NCBI GenBank assembly: GCA_937949615.1
Contig: CALEDQ010000020.1
Coordinates: 117,128-181,127, forward strand
Direction: 5' to 3'
Origin: an uncultured bacterium
GTDB lineage: Bacteria > Muiribacteriota > Ozemobacteria > Ozemobacterales > Ozemobacteraceae
Length of the DNA stretch: 64,000 bases
Part shown: in pieces, positions 16,539 through 25,040 of the stretch
Numbering within the stretch: position 1 is the first letter of the stretch
Layout of the letters: each line of letters begins with the position of its first letter
The notes under the pieces: generated by a model
What the model saw: the letters and a program-made list of their open reading frames with translations, nothing else
Database searches by the model: none
Told to the model about the DNA's origin: nothing
Translations under genes and position numbers: made by a program

Positions 16539-18487
16539 TTAACTTCAGCCGCGCCTGATGCCGGGGAAAAATGCTCCCAGTGCAAACGCTCAGGTTTCCA
16601 TTTGTCTTTCGGGCGATCAATGCCGGTCGGTCTGCCAACCGGAATTACGCACAAAGGCACGACATATTCAGGCAATTTGACCACTTCATTAACGGCAGCA
16701 ATGCGGTCAGCATAAGGGAAAGCCGCGGTCCAGACGGCGCCGAGCCCCATGCTCTCAGCTGCCAGAAGAATGTTCTGAGTTGCCGCCGAACAATCGAGCA
16801 TCCACATGCTTTCGGTGTCGCCGGCGCGGGCAATTTCGAGATCGCCACAGACAATAATTGCAGCCCCGGCGCTGGCAAGCATTTTGGCATAGGGCAGTTT
16901 TTCGGCCAGTGACAGCAGGGCCGGTTTCTCGCTGATCACCACAAACTGCCATGGCTGGCGGTTTCGCGCGGTCGGAGCCGCCATGCCGGCTTTGACCAGC
17001 TCGGTCAGCATTTCGCGGCTGACGGGTTCGCCGGTAAAGCTGCGCACGCTTTTCCGCTCATAAATCGTGGCAAGAGTCGGATTTGTCGCCACAGAAACTG
17101 CCTGACTGGCAGTCGGAAGAACAGGAAAAACGGAAACGGTCGAAGATCCTGACATTTTATCAGCCTCGCTTTTTACCTGCGGCGCCGGCCTGAATTCACC
17201 GTTATTGCCGATTCTGGTTGGCGACATCAGCAGAATAATTATGGCAATCGCCAGAAGAACGTTAAGAACTGCATGAATTTTCACTTCGTGAGCCTCCCCG
17301 CCTGCAGGTTTTTCGTGATGATCGGCAATGCCGACCCGCAACATTTCGACAATCTGCCCGGAAGGACAGAAATAATTACACCATGGCCTTCTGATAATCA
17401 GAGAAAGGGCCAGAAAGACGCCAGCCAGCAGCAGCACAGTCTGAGAAGCGGATGCGGGCAAAAATGCCGAGAATGGCTCGACGCTGTTGAGACTGAAGCG
17501 AACACCGACTATCAGCAATGCTGCTATTACAAACAGAAAGGCCGGGCGCACATATCTCAAGATTCTGGCAACGCGGCCGGTTGGTTCGATTTTTTTCGAG
17601 CAGGCATGGCCGATCAGCTCCTGAGCTGCGCCATAAGGGCAATACCAGGTGCAATACCATGACCGACCAGACAGCAAAGGAACGACAACTGCCAGAGTCA
17701 CCAGAACCGTCATAAACAGCTGACTTGAGAATGGTATGCCGTTAATTGCCCAGTTATACAGCAATTCAACCGAGAAAAAGCGCCCAAGCATGAAGCCAGG
17801 CACCAGAATCGCGAAAAGCAGATAGGTTTTACGGTATTTTGCCAAACGGGCAGGAGCAAAACAGCCGGAAAAAGCCAGCAGCAGAAAGGCCCAGGCAGCA
17901 ACTTCGATAATCAGAGCGCGATAGTCGATCTGGCGCCTGATCTGTTCAACCTTGACATATTCAGCCAGACGCAGGCGCAGGCTTTCGATGGTTGCCTTAC
18001 TGGTCATTGTCGCCCGCGAAACGGCATCAACCGGCAGATTAACCGCCTCACTGGCCGGCTGGCCGTTCCAGGAGGCAAAAAATCCAAGCTTTTCAAGACG
18101 CTTAACGAAACCGGGCGTCTCATCATTCTTCTGCAGCAACAGGCCAGTAATCTTATCTTCGGCATCGATGCCGATAACGATTGGCAAATAAGAGCCGTAG
18201 CCGGTGATATGCTTTGCCAGTGGCTGCGTATGCAGCAGACGACCGATTTTGCGATTGCTGCCGTCGCGAACTACCGCTTCATCGACAGAAAGGTATTCGA
18301 GGGTTGCAGTCCCGGCGAGAAGCTTTTGCGCTTCCTCAACCGTAAAAGCTTTTGCTGCAGACTCTTCAGACTTCTGAGCTTCGAAGGGGATTCCGAAAAA
18401 GCGGCCGACATGCAGAGAAGTCAGAAAAAGAACCACACCCAACACTAGAATAACGTAGATCTTGCCAATTAAGTTGTTTTGTTTCAC
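16535..18487 (-). CDS. NosR-like FMN/iron-sulfur membrane protein fused to nitroreductase
   Basis: A 650-residue, three-part fusion. After one membrane helix (about 8-27) comes an extracytoplasmic FMN-binding domain (about 60-180) with VSRATMTS as the likely covalent flavin site. Next is a NosR/NapH-like membrane part with about five helices and two CxxxCP motifs (CTWYCPYGAAQE and CNYFCPSGQI), but without the usual downstream ferredoxin CxxCxxCxxxCP clusters. After another helix and a short linker a complete nitroreductase domain (about 455-635) begins at YERKSVRSF and includes TARNRQPWQFVVI and GLGAVWTAAF. The layout would carry electrons across the membrane between flavins. The start at 18487 is GTG with no strong ribosome site. 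Confidence 0.82.
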   Translation of the reverse strand: MKQNNLIGKIYVILVLGVVLFLTSLHVGRFFGIPFEAQKSEESAAKAFTVEEAQKLLAGTATLEYLSVDEAVVRDGSNRKIGRLLHTQPLAKHITGYGSYLPIVIGIDAEDKITGLLLQKNDETPGFVKRLEKLGFFASWNGQPASEAVNLPVDAVSRATMTSKATIESLRLRLAEYVKVEQIRRQIDYRALIIEVAAWAFLLLAFSGCFAPARLAKYRKTYLLFAILVPGFMLGRFFSVELLYNWAINGIPFSSQLFMTVLVTLAVVVPLLSGRSWYCTWYCPYGAAQELIGHACSKKIEPTGRVARILRYVRPAFLFVIAALLIVGVRFSLNSVEPFSAFLPASASQTVLLLAGVFLALSLIIRRPWCNYFCPSGQIVEMLRVGIADHHEKPAGGEAHEVKIHAVLNVLLAIAIIILLMSPTRIGNNGEFRPAPQVKSEADKMSGSSTVSVFPVLPTASQAVSVATNPTLATIYERKSVRSFTGEPVSREMLTELVKAGMAAPTARNRQPWQFVVISEKPALLSLAEKLPYAKMLASAGAAIIVCGDLEIARAGDTESMWMLDCSAATQNILLAAESMGLGAVWTAAFPYADRIAAVNEVVKLPEYVVPLCVIPVGRPTGIDRPKDKWKPERLHWEHFSPASGAAEVK

Positions 18488-18638
18488 TTTATAATGACCC
18501 TGAATCAGTATTATTGAATCTTACATCATTTTACACCTTTTGCGAAATCAACAGGTCGATAAAATTTCCACCGGGCAACCTGCAAAATTCTCTTCCAGCA
18601 AGATCAGATTATGTGGACTTATGGGTCGCAAAACCCTC

Positions 18639-18652
18639 TGACAACGTTGTCA
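18639..18652. promoter_or_regulatory. 14-bp perfect palindrome, operator-like
   Basis: TGACAACGTTGTCA is a perfect palindrome with a central AACGTT, the form of LacI-family operators. It lies 152 bases upstream of the GTG of the NosR-nitroreductase fusion, in non-coding DNA. No repressor gene of that family is in the window. Confidence 0.45.
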
Positions 18653-18671
18653 CTTTTTCGCTGATAATAGA

Positions 18672-18765
18672 CAAAAAGACAGCAGAATATTTCAAGCGCC
18701 AGGTCTTAGAGCTTCATTTTTCAGGGTAAAAATAGACCTCTAAGCTCAAAAAACCCGTCTTTTTG
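18672..18765. other. Nested inverted repeats (possible structured RNA or element remnant)
   Basis: Outer arms CAAAAAGAC (18672-18680) and GTCTTTTTG (18757-18765) enclose CTTAGAG (18705-18711) and CTCTAAG (18738-18744). The same inner segments can instead pair as AGGTCT with AGACCT or GAGCTT with AAGCTC, so alternative folds exist. No gene is supported in 18488-18873; the small open frame there has no ribosome site. Confidence 0.4.
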
Positions 18766-18796
18766 CAGCAACTTTTTAGAATTGATGGGCGTTTTC

Positions 18797-18809
18797 GCTG
18801 GTCCGACCC
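18797..18809. repeat. Left copy of 13-bp inverted repeat flanking the xdh operon
   Basis: GCTGGTCCGACCC is the exact reverse complement of GGGTCGGACCAGC at 22759-22771. Both copies have a T-run on the inner side (reading outward) and GAAAAC/CAAAAC on the other side, so similarity reaches about 20 bases. Confidence 0.6.
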
Positions 18810-18827
18810 CAAAAAGAAAAAGAAAGG

Positions 18828-18855
18828 GCTGTTTCAACCTGGTGAAACAGCCCCT
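18828..18855 (-). terminator. Terminator of the xdh operon
   Basis: GGGCTGTTTCA and TGAAACAGCCC form an 11-bp perfect stem with a short loop. On the minus strand it is followed by a T-rich run (CTTTCTTTTTCTTTTT) and lies about 20 bases after the stop of the molybdenum subunit gene. Confidence 0.85.
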
Positions 18856-18873
18856 GATCGGAATCAGATCAGA

Positions 18874-21360
18874 TTACTTTTTTGCCCGGCCGGCTGGCTT
18901 GACGACCTTTGCAGGCTTTTCGGCTTTAACAGCCTTGGCAGGCTTTTCAGCTTTCACAGCTTTGGCCGGTTTTGCGGCTTTAGCGGTTGCTTTTTTGCCA
19001 GAACGATTCTGCAGGGCTTTCCAGACGTTTTCCTGGCGGATCGGCATATGAGTGAGAACTGCACCCGTAGCCTTTTCGATCGCATTGCCGAGAGCGCCGC
19101 AGACGGCGATCATCGAATGTTCGCCGACACCACGGGCGCCGAACGGGCCGTCGATCTGCGGGGTTTCAATCGCGATGCAGTCGATTTCTTCAGGAATATC
19201 GAGGCTGGTCGGAATCTTGTTATCGGTAAACGAAGGATTCAGCAGCTGGCCCTTATCGTTGTAGATATAGCCTTCGCACATGGCGGTGCCAAGGCCCTGG
19301 ATCATGCCGCCGATCGCCTGGCCGCGTACTGAGCCCTCATTGATTACCTGGCCGATATCGTAAGCCGAAGCAACCTTGATGATATTGAAAGCGCCAGTCT
19401 TTTCGCAGACTTCGACAATCAGGCCATGGGCGCCGAAAGTCCAGTCGAGAGCCGGGTTACCCTGACCGGTTTCTTTGTCGAGATTGGTCAGACCCTGAGC
19501 GATGTAGCGGCCAACACCGATGATCGGGCCGCAGATGGCATTACCGTTCGGGTAGGCGTAGCCAACAGCCATCTGTTTGTAAGTTACATGGCTTTTCGGA
19601 TGATGTCTGACAAAAACCTTTTCGGCATCGTGATCGAGGTCGCACTTCTGGGCTCTGAGAGCCTGAGCGGCGACGTCATAGCACTTGTCAAGCAGGTCTT
19701 TCGCGGCAAGAATGGCGGCGTTGCCCGAAAGCAGCAGGCCTTTTGACGCAACTGTCTGCCAGTCATAGGGGTCGCGGTCGGTATCGTTTTCGATGGGGAG
19801 GCGGATGCGTTCGATGGGCCAGCGCAGAACATCTGCAATCATCTGAGCCAGCGAAGTATAGGTGCCCATGCCGTAATCGGTCAGCGAATGGCTGCCGGTA
19901 ACACTGCCGTCTTCATTGAGCTTGAGAATCATGACGGTGCCGGTGAATGGCGGCATGGCGGGCGCTTTCTGCAGAGCCACGACCGATTTACCGATCTTCA
20001 TGCCGGTCTTCTTTTCGCGGGCCAGTTCAGCAGCGGTCAGCTTGCCGTAATTGATCGACTTCGCGACCGCTTCCATGCACTTGGTAACACTTCCGGTATT
20101 TTTAACGACTTCTTCACCGGTCATGGTTTTCGAGCCGGGTTTGAGAGCGTTGATTTTGCGGAATTCAAGCGGGTCGATACCAAGCGTGTCGGCAACATGA
20201 TTCATGTGGCGTTCCATGCCCCAGCTGAATTCAACGTGACCGAAACCGCGGTAAGCAGTGCCGAACGGCTTGTTGGTATAAACGGTATAGGCATCGACCC
20301 AGGCATTTTCGATTTCATAGGGGCCGGAAGCCGAGAAACCGGAAGCGCGGGTGACGTTAACTGCGTAATCAGCGTAAGCGCCGGCATCCCAGTACATGGT
20401 CATTTTCTGGGCGACGATTTTGCCGTTCTTGTTGACGCCGGTTTTGATGTTGTAGGTCAGCCCAGAGCGGCACGGAAGCAGGCTGAATTCTTCCTCGCGG
20501 GTGGCCTGAATACGCACCGGGCGACCACCTGAGAGCTTCGACAGGCAGCAGCAAAGCGGTTCAAGGTGAATGCCGGCTTTACCACCGAAACCACCGCCGA
20601 GATATGGCGTGATAACGCGGATATTGCAGTGCGGAATCTTGAATGAAAGGGCAAACAGATTGCGCACGGTGAATGGCGACTGGGCCGAGGTGTGAATGGT
20701 GATGCGATCGCCGGTGTCCCATTTGCCGACGGCGATGTGGGTTTCCATCGGCACGTGCTGCACGTTCGGGTTGGTATATTCGCGCTCGATGACGTAGTCG
20801 GCTTCTTTGAAGCCCTTTTCGACGTTACCTTTGCGCAGCTTGGTATGGTTGGCGATATTGGTGCCCGGAACCGGGGTAAAAACCGCTTCGACATAGGAAT
20901 AGCTGCCAAGATCGGGGTGAACGAGCGGCGCTTTTTTATCAAAAACCTGCTTCGGATCGAGGAAAGGCGTCATGACTTCATATTCGATTTCGATAAGGTC
21001 GAGCGCCTGCTGTGCAATAGCCGGGGTTTCGGCGGCAACGGCGGCGACTGCTTCGCCAAAGTGGCGGATGGTGTCGCGGGCGAGAATATATTTGTCGACG
21101 AGATAGAGACCGACACGATAATCAAGGTCATTGCCGGTAAGAACGGCATGTACGCCGACAAGTTTTTTGGCTTTGCTGACGTCGATTTTTTTGATGCGGG
21201 CCTTGGCGTGCGGGCTGCGCAGAACTTTGCCGTGCAGCATGCCGGCGAATTCGAGATCGGCGGTATAGAGAGCCTGGCCGGTCAGTTTTTCGACGACATC
21301 GATGCGTTCAACGTCTTTGCCGACGTAATTCAGGTCTTTTTTCGGGGTATTATCAAGCAC
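18874..21360 (-). CDS. Xanthine-dehydrogenase-family molybdenum-binding subunit
   Basis: An 828-residue catalytic subunit of a molybdenum hydroxylase. Family motifs are GGGFGGKAG, AYRGFGHVEFSWGMER and near the end GARGVGEHSM with the catalytic Glu. It would hydroxylate an aromatic heterocycle or oxidise an aldehyde; the exact substrate cannot be read, though purine breakdown fits the fdrA operon elsewhere in the window. The last ~40 residues form a Lys/Ala/Pro repeat (units of KAEKPAKAVK) unlike other family members. The start is GTG at 21360 behind GGAGGG, overlapping the 2Fe-2S gene by eight bases. Confidence 0.9.
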   Translation of the reverse strand: MLDNTPKKDLNYVGKDVERIDVVEKLTGQALYTADLEFAGMLHGKVLRSPHAKARIKKIDVSKAKKLVGVHAVLTGNDLDYRVGLYLVDKYILARDTIRHFGEAVAAVAAETPAIAQQALDLIEIEYEVMTPFLDPKQVFDKKAPLVHPDLGSYSYVEAVFTPVPGTNIANHTKLRKGNVEKGFKEADYVIEREYTNPNVQHVPMETHIAVGKWDTGDRITIHTSAQSPFTVRNLFALSFKIPHCNIRVITPYLGGGFGGKAGIHLEPLCCCLSKLSGGRPVRIQATREEEFSLLPCRSGLTYNIKTGVNKNGKIVAQKMTMYWDAGAYADYAVNVTRASGFSASGPYEIENAWVDAYTVYTNKPFGTAYRGFGHVEFSWGMERHMNHVADTLGIDPLEFRKINALKPGSKTMTGEEVVKNTGSVTKCMEAVAKSINYGKLTAAELAREKKTGMKIGKSVVALQKAPAMPPFTGTVMILKLNEDGSVTGSHSLTDYGMGTYTSLAQMIADVLRWPIERIRLPIENDTDRDPYDWQTVASKGLLLSGNAAILAAKDLLDKCYDVAAQALRAQKCDLDHDAEKVFVRHHPKSHVTYKQMAVGYAYPNGNAICGPIIGVGRYIAQGLTNLDKETGQGNPALDWTFGAHGLIVEVCEKTGAFNIIKVASAYDIGQVINEGSVRGQAIGGMIQGLGTAMCEGYIYNDKGQLLNPSFTDNKIPTSLDIPEEIDCIAIETPQIDGPFGARGVGEHSMIAVCGALGNAIEKATGAVLTHMPIRQENVWKALQNRSGKKATAKAAKPAKAVKAEKPAKAVKAEKPAKVVKPAGRAKK

Positions 21361-21838
21361 GTTTGAGGCCCTCCTTCTTTTTCAGCTGGCCGGAAGCATC
21401 CTGGACCGCTTCGATAATCTGCTGATAGCCGGTGCAGCGGCAGAAATTGCCTTCGATCGCCTGTTTTATCTGTTCGACGGTCGGTTTCGGGTTGTTTTCA
21501 AGCAGAGCGCGGGTCGACATGATCATGCCTGGGGTGCAGAAACCGCACTGAACCGCGTGATTTTTCTTGAAAGCCACCTGCAGCTTAGACAGTTTGCCGT
21601 TTTTAGCTTCGCCTTCGATGGTCATGATATCGGCTCCGTTGGCTTCAACTGCCAGAATGAGGCATGAGTTGACGGTTTTGCCATTCATGATTACGGTGCA
21701 GGCACCACATTCGCCGGCGCCACAGCCTTCTTTGGTGCCGGTCAGGCCGAGATCTTCACGCAGAAAATGCAGAAGATTTTTGGTTTCAGAAGCATCGCGC
21801 TGATATTTTTTGCCGTTTACGGTCAGAGTTATTTTCAT
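21353..21838 (-). CDS. Molybdenum hydroxylase [2Fe-2S] subunit
   Basis: A 161-residue electron-transfer subunit with two [2Fe-2S] sites: a plant-type set CGAGECGAC plus a later Cys (NSC) in the N-terminal half, and CGFC..CRC in the helical second half. Length and motif order match the small subunit of xanthine dehydrogenase and CO dehydrogenase families. It lies between the FAD and molybdenum subunit genes, the common order F-S-L for minus-strand reading. Confidence 0.93.
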   Translation of the reverse strand: MKITLTVNGKKYQRDASETKNLLHFLREDLGLTGTKEGCGAGECGACTVIMNGKTVNSCLILAVEANGADIMTIEGEAKNGKLSKLQVAFKKNHAVQCGFCTPGMIMSTRALLENNPKPTVEQIKQAIEGNFCRCTGYQQIIEAVQDASGQLKKKEGLKRA

Positions 21839-21853
21839 AGCTGGTTTCCTTTA

Positions 21854-22669
21854 TCAGAAGAGTTCGGGGTAGATCTGGCCGACGAACTCTTTAACCATGA
21901 AGCGGCGGTATTCGGCACCGGCACGCACGTCGTCGATGGGGCAGATAACCTTTTCAGCAGCGGCAACGGCTTTTTCAAGAGTTGTCGATGCGGCGAGGTC
22001 AGCGGTGACAACCGGAGTCGGTGCGGCTGAGCCAACGCCGATACGCATTACTTTGGCGGTTCTCGCCATGGCAACGCTGGCGACGGCAATATCATGACCC
22101 TTGATGCGTTTGAGCTTGCGCATGCCAAACTTGGCTCCGGCCATTTCAGCCGGCACGACGATGCGCAGCAGCACTTCATGCTTTTTGATCTGGGTCTTCT
22201 TTGGCCCTGTGAAAAAATCTTTGAGCGGAATAACGCGAACGCCGTCGGCAGAGCCGAGTTCGACGCTGGCGCCAAGCGCGAGCAGCGAGCAACCCATGTC
22301 GGCGCAGGGAGAGGCGGTGCAGAGGTTCCCGGCGATGGTGGCGCGGTTGCGCAACTGCGGTGAGCCAATATTGTGTGCGGCTTCGGCGAGCAGCGGATAA
22401 TGCTTTTTAACGTCTTTATTGTTGATCAGATCGATGCAGACGGTGGTAGCACCGATAGACAGCCCGGTTTTCGGGTTGAAGGTTATACCCTTGAGGTCGG
22501 GAATTTTTTTGATATCGATCAGGCTTTCGGGGGAAATCCAGTTATTATGCATGTTTACGAGCAGGTCGGTGCCGCCGGCAAGAATGGTGGCTTTGCCATT
22601 GCTCTTTTTCAACAGTGCATAAAGGTCTTTAAGGGTTTCCGGAGCTTGATAACTGAAGTTCTGAAGCAT
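21854..22669 (-). CDS. Molybdenum hydroxylase FAD-binding subunit
   Basis: About 271 residues from the ATG at 22669, chosen because AAGGAGAAAAGG lies just upstream; a longer frame to 22735 is open but starts in promoter DNA. FAD motifs are ILAGGTDLLVNMHN near the N-terminus and IGSPQLRNRATIAGNLCTASPCAD. It is the first gene of the three-gene operon. A perfect -10 hexamer TATAAT is seen on the minus strand at 22691-22686, though no convincing -35 accompanies it. Confidence 0.92.
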   Translation of the reverse strand: MLQNFSYQAPETLKDLYALLKKSNGKATILAGGTDLLVNMHNNWISPESLIDIKKIPDLKGITFNPKTGLSIGATTVCIDLINNKDVKKHYPLLAEAAHNIGSPQLRNRATIAGNLCTASPCADMGCSLLALGASVELGSADGVRVIPLKDFFTGPKKTQIKKHEVLLRIVVPAEMAGAKFGMRKLKRIKGHDIAVASVAMARTAKVMRIGVGSAAPTPVVTADLAASTTLEKAVAAAEKVICPIDDVRAGAEYRRFMVKEFVGQIYPELF

Positions 22670-22758
22670 CCTTTTCTCCTTGCAAATTATAAGACAATAT
22701 ATTTGGGCAACGAACAAGTTTAAAAGTACAGGCAATCTTTATGCAAGATTTTTTTTGC

Positions 22759-22771
22759 GGGTCGGACCAGC
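22759..22771. repeat. Right copy of 13-bp inverted repeat flanking the xdh operon
   Basis: GGGTCGGACCAGC, the exact reverse complement of the copy at 18797-18809. It lies 90 bases upstream of the FAD subunit start. Together the pair brackets the whole operon. Confidence 0.6.
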
Positions 22772-22900
22772 CAAAACACTGACTAACAAAGAAAAATATT
22801 AAAAAAGGAGCTGTTTTTTTCGCCTTAGAAGGGCATTTTTGCCAGTAACAACGCACTTTTAAGCATTCCTGTTTTACTGAGCCTCAATATGGGCTGCCTG

Positions 22901-22928
22901 CCACAGATTTTATTTAATAAAACTGTGG
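22901..22928. terminator. Hairpin downstream of the GNAT-VOC gene
   Basis: CCACAG and CTGTGG enclose TTTTATT and AATAAAA, giving a 13-bp stem with one bulged A and a minimal loop. It lies 66 bases after the minus-strand stop at 22995. There is no following T-run, so termination is likely but not certain; otherwise nothing else is seen in 22772-22994. Confidence 0.5.
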
Positions 22929-22994
22929 TTGAGTGCAAAACCAGATAATCAGATCAGTGTTTGTTTTGGCATCAATACAATTGGCAGAACTGAG

Positions 22995-23870
22995 CTACAC
23001 CGTCAGTTCGACTTTCAGGCGTTCCGGGTCTTCGAAAAAGACAGCATAAGCGTTGCCGCCAGCATGCGGGTGCTGGTCGCGGTAGAGAATTCTACAGCCA
23101 CGCTGTTCGAGCTCGCAGGTCAGTTCATCGATCTGCTCTTTTGACACAGCCTTGAAGGCAAGATGGTTCAAACCTGGCCGGCAACGGTGAAATGGCTGCC
23201 CGAGAAATCGCGCTTCGGCCTGAACGAAGCAGATGTAAGAACTGTCGAGAATGTAGCTCCGGCCCTGATCCCATTCCTGAAAGAGGCTGTAGCCGAGTTT
23301 TTCGCAAAGCAGCCACGACCAGAATTCGACTGATTTCTGCAGATCGGAAACGTAAATTTCGATGTGATGAACGCCACGGCGATCTGCCAGCGACTTGATC
23401 ATCTGAAGGCAGGGATTGGCTTCGCCCCAGAGTGTTTTAAATTCTTCGACCGGACAAAAACCATTTTTCAGGTAAAACTGCCGCGTTTTCGCGTATTCTT
23501 CGCTTTCTCTTGAAGGGCTGAGGGTCTTAACCTGTAAAAATTTGTAATTCAAGGCAACCAGTGCCGCTTCGGCCCGGCTGAGCAATTCGCTGCCGATTCC
23601 CTTGCCATGCCACTCCGGTAGAATGCCCATTACATGAATTTCAGCGGTGAACTCGTTTGGTCGGCTGATGCTGATAAAACCGCATGATTTTCCATTCAAG
23701 CCGGCAACCCAGGTATTCATGCTCCTGACTTCATCGATGTAAGCGGTAACAGCATCAGGAATACCAAACCATTCAGGCAGACTGCGCAGGATTTCACTGC
23801 AGACACGGCTCTTTTCTTCAGGTTTTTCAATCTGTCGGACAATTAAATCAGCAGTATTTAAATCAGTCAT
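22995..23870 (-). CDS. GNAT acetyltransferase fused to a VOC (glyoxalase-like) domain
   Basis: A 291-residue two-domain protein. Residues about 8-160 are a GNAT N-acetyltransferase with the acetyl-CoA loop GILPEWHGKGIGSELL. Residues about 166-290 are a vicinal-oxygen-chelate domain (GVHHIEIYVSDLQKSVEFW ... GLNHLAFKAV ... FFEDPERLKVEL) with His and Glu metal-ligand candidates. A combined resistance or detoxification role is possible. Start ATG at 23870 follows GGGGGA. No gene partner is adjacent. Confidence 0.82.
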   Translation of the reverse strand: MTDLNTADLIVRQIEKPEEKSRVCSEILRSLPEWFGIPDAVTAYIDEVRSMNTWVAGLNGKSCGFISISRPNEFTAEIHVMGILPEWHGKGIGSELLSRAEAALVALNYKFLQVKTLSPSRESEEYAKTRQFYLKNGFCPVEEFKTLWGEANPCLQMIKSLADRRGVHHIEIYVSDLQKSVEFWSWLLCEKLGYSLFQEWDQGRSYILDSSYICFVQAEARFLGQPFHRCRPGLNHLAFKAVSKEQIDELTCELEQRGCRILYRDQHPHAGGNAYAVFFEDPERLKVELTV

Positions 23871-24035
23871 TGAGTCCCCCCAGCTGTTAATAAGCTACAT
23901 CAAAAATCTATCAATGCCCAAAGCCAGCCTAAAAAAAGATCCTGATTCAGATTCTAATTCATACCGGCATCCAGCACAATATTAAAGGCTCCCATGACCA
24001 TGCTGCAGCGGCGTGCTCATTTGCTGAGGCCAGCG

Positions 24036-24064
24036 TTGACGGATAGACGACGGATCATTAGACT
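24036..24064 (+). promoter_or_regulatory. Sigma-70 type promoter of the DUF3795 gene
   Basis: TTGACG (24036-24041) and TAGACT (24059-24064) are 17 bases apart, leaving a leader of about 80 bases before the ATG at 24151. A short hairpin GACTG-ATAAA-CAGTC overlaps the start of the leader. Confidence 0.5.
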
Positions 24065-24150
24065 GATAAACAGTCAAAATCCAAACTGTCTGGTAAAAAG
24101 CCGGCCAGTTCGCCGCCGCCTGCTTCAACCTGTGAAATCAAGGAGACAAT

Positions 24151-24411
24151 ATGATCGAATCAAGATGTGGAATCGTGTGCAGTGCCTGTGAATACCGCGA
24201 AAAAATGAACTGTAAAGGCTGCGTTAAGATCACGAAACCGTTCTGGGGCGATCAGTGCCCGGTAAAAGCCTGCTGCGAAGGCAAAAAGCTTGAGAACTGC
24301 GGACTCTGCAGCAATTTTCCCTGCCAGCTGCTCAATAAATTCGCCTACGATAAAGAACAGGGCGACAATGGCAAAAGAATCGAACAGTGCCGCGCCTGGG
24401 CAAAACACTGA
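24151..24411 (+). CDS. DUF3795 Cys-rich protein
   Basis: An 86-residue protein with ten or more cysteines arranged as CGIVCSAC, CKGC, CPVKACC, and CGLCSNFPC, the DUF3795 pattern. These small proteins probably bind zinc or an iron-sulfur cluster; their role is unknown. AAGGAGA sits seven bases before the ATG. It converges with the ogt gene. Confidence 0.85.
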   Translation: MIESRCGIVCSACEYREKMNCKGCVKITKPFWGDQCPVKACCEGKKLENCGLCSNFPCQLLNKFAYDKEQGDNGKRIEQCRAWAKH

Positions 24412-24499
24412 GAACCGGCTAACCACAACATCGACTTGATAACTGCCTGATAAACTGGCTGCAAAAAAGAGCTGACTGGCATAGCTCGAATGACACTAT

Positions 24500-25039
24500 T
24501 TATAAAACCGAAAAATTGTGGGCTGGCTCAGTTTTTTCATGATGCAGAAGCGCAGCTTTTTTTTCTATTCCGCCCGCATAGCCGGTTAAACTGGAATCGG
24601 CACCAACGACACGATGACACGGAATCAGGATTGAAACCGGATTATGACCGACTGCTCCACCGACCGCCTGAGCTGACATCGATGAGCGCCCGCTGTCTTC
24701 AGCGATCTTTGCAGCTATCTGCCCATAGGTGGTTACCTGGCCATATGGAATTTCCCGGAGAATTTTCCAGACCTTTTGTTGAAATTCGCTGCCCTTCGGC
24801 TCAATCGGAAAATCGACAGCAGGATTTCTCCCAGAAAAATAGTTCTCAAGCCACTGACGAAGCAATTTAAACATTTTGTGATTATCTTCAGGAATCCATG
24901 AAGCAATTTGCGTGGGAAAATACTTCTGGCCGACAAACCATAAGCCAGTAAGAGCATAATCCGTTGCTGAAGCTTTAATTTTCCCAAGCGGGCTGTTAAA
25001 TTCACAGGTATAAATCTTTTCTGATTTATCATTCTTCAT
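24500..25039 (-). CDS. ogt: Methylated-DNA-protein cysteine methyltransferase
   Basis: About 179 residues. This is the suicide repair enzyme that removes alkyl groups from O6-alkylguanine. The active site IPCHRVVGAD with the acceptor Cys, the helix-turn-helix region YGQVTTYGQIA and the GGAVGHNP element are all present. The ATG at 25039 is preferred over the open frame to 25162 because AGGAGA precedes it and because the longer form would overlap the upstream gene by 122 bases. It begins one base after the ada-alkA stop, so the two repair genes form an operon. Confidence 0.93.
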   Translation of the reverse strand: MKNDKSEKIYTCEFNSPLGKIKASATDYALTGLWFVGQKYFPTQIASWIPEDNHKMFKLLRQWLENYFSGRNPAVDFPIEPKGSEFQQKVWKILREIPYGQVTTYGQIAAKIAEDSGRSSMSAQAVGGAVGHNPVSILIPCHRVVGADSSLTGYAGGIEKKAALLHHEKTEPAHNFSVL

Positions 25040-25040
25040 T

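Noticed and set aside
18514..18729. 71-codon frame in the gap before the xdh terminator
   Set aside because: No ribosome site, no recognisable motif, and it runs through the palindrome and inverted repeats.
18880..18985. Tandem repeats at the xdh 3' end as a CRISPR or intergenic repeat
   Set aside because: They are in frame and encode the Lys/Ala/Pro tail; no spacers.
20692..21366. 224-codon plus-strand frame opposite the molybdenum subunit
   Set aside because: Antisense shadow of a gene with strong family motifs.
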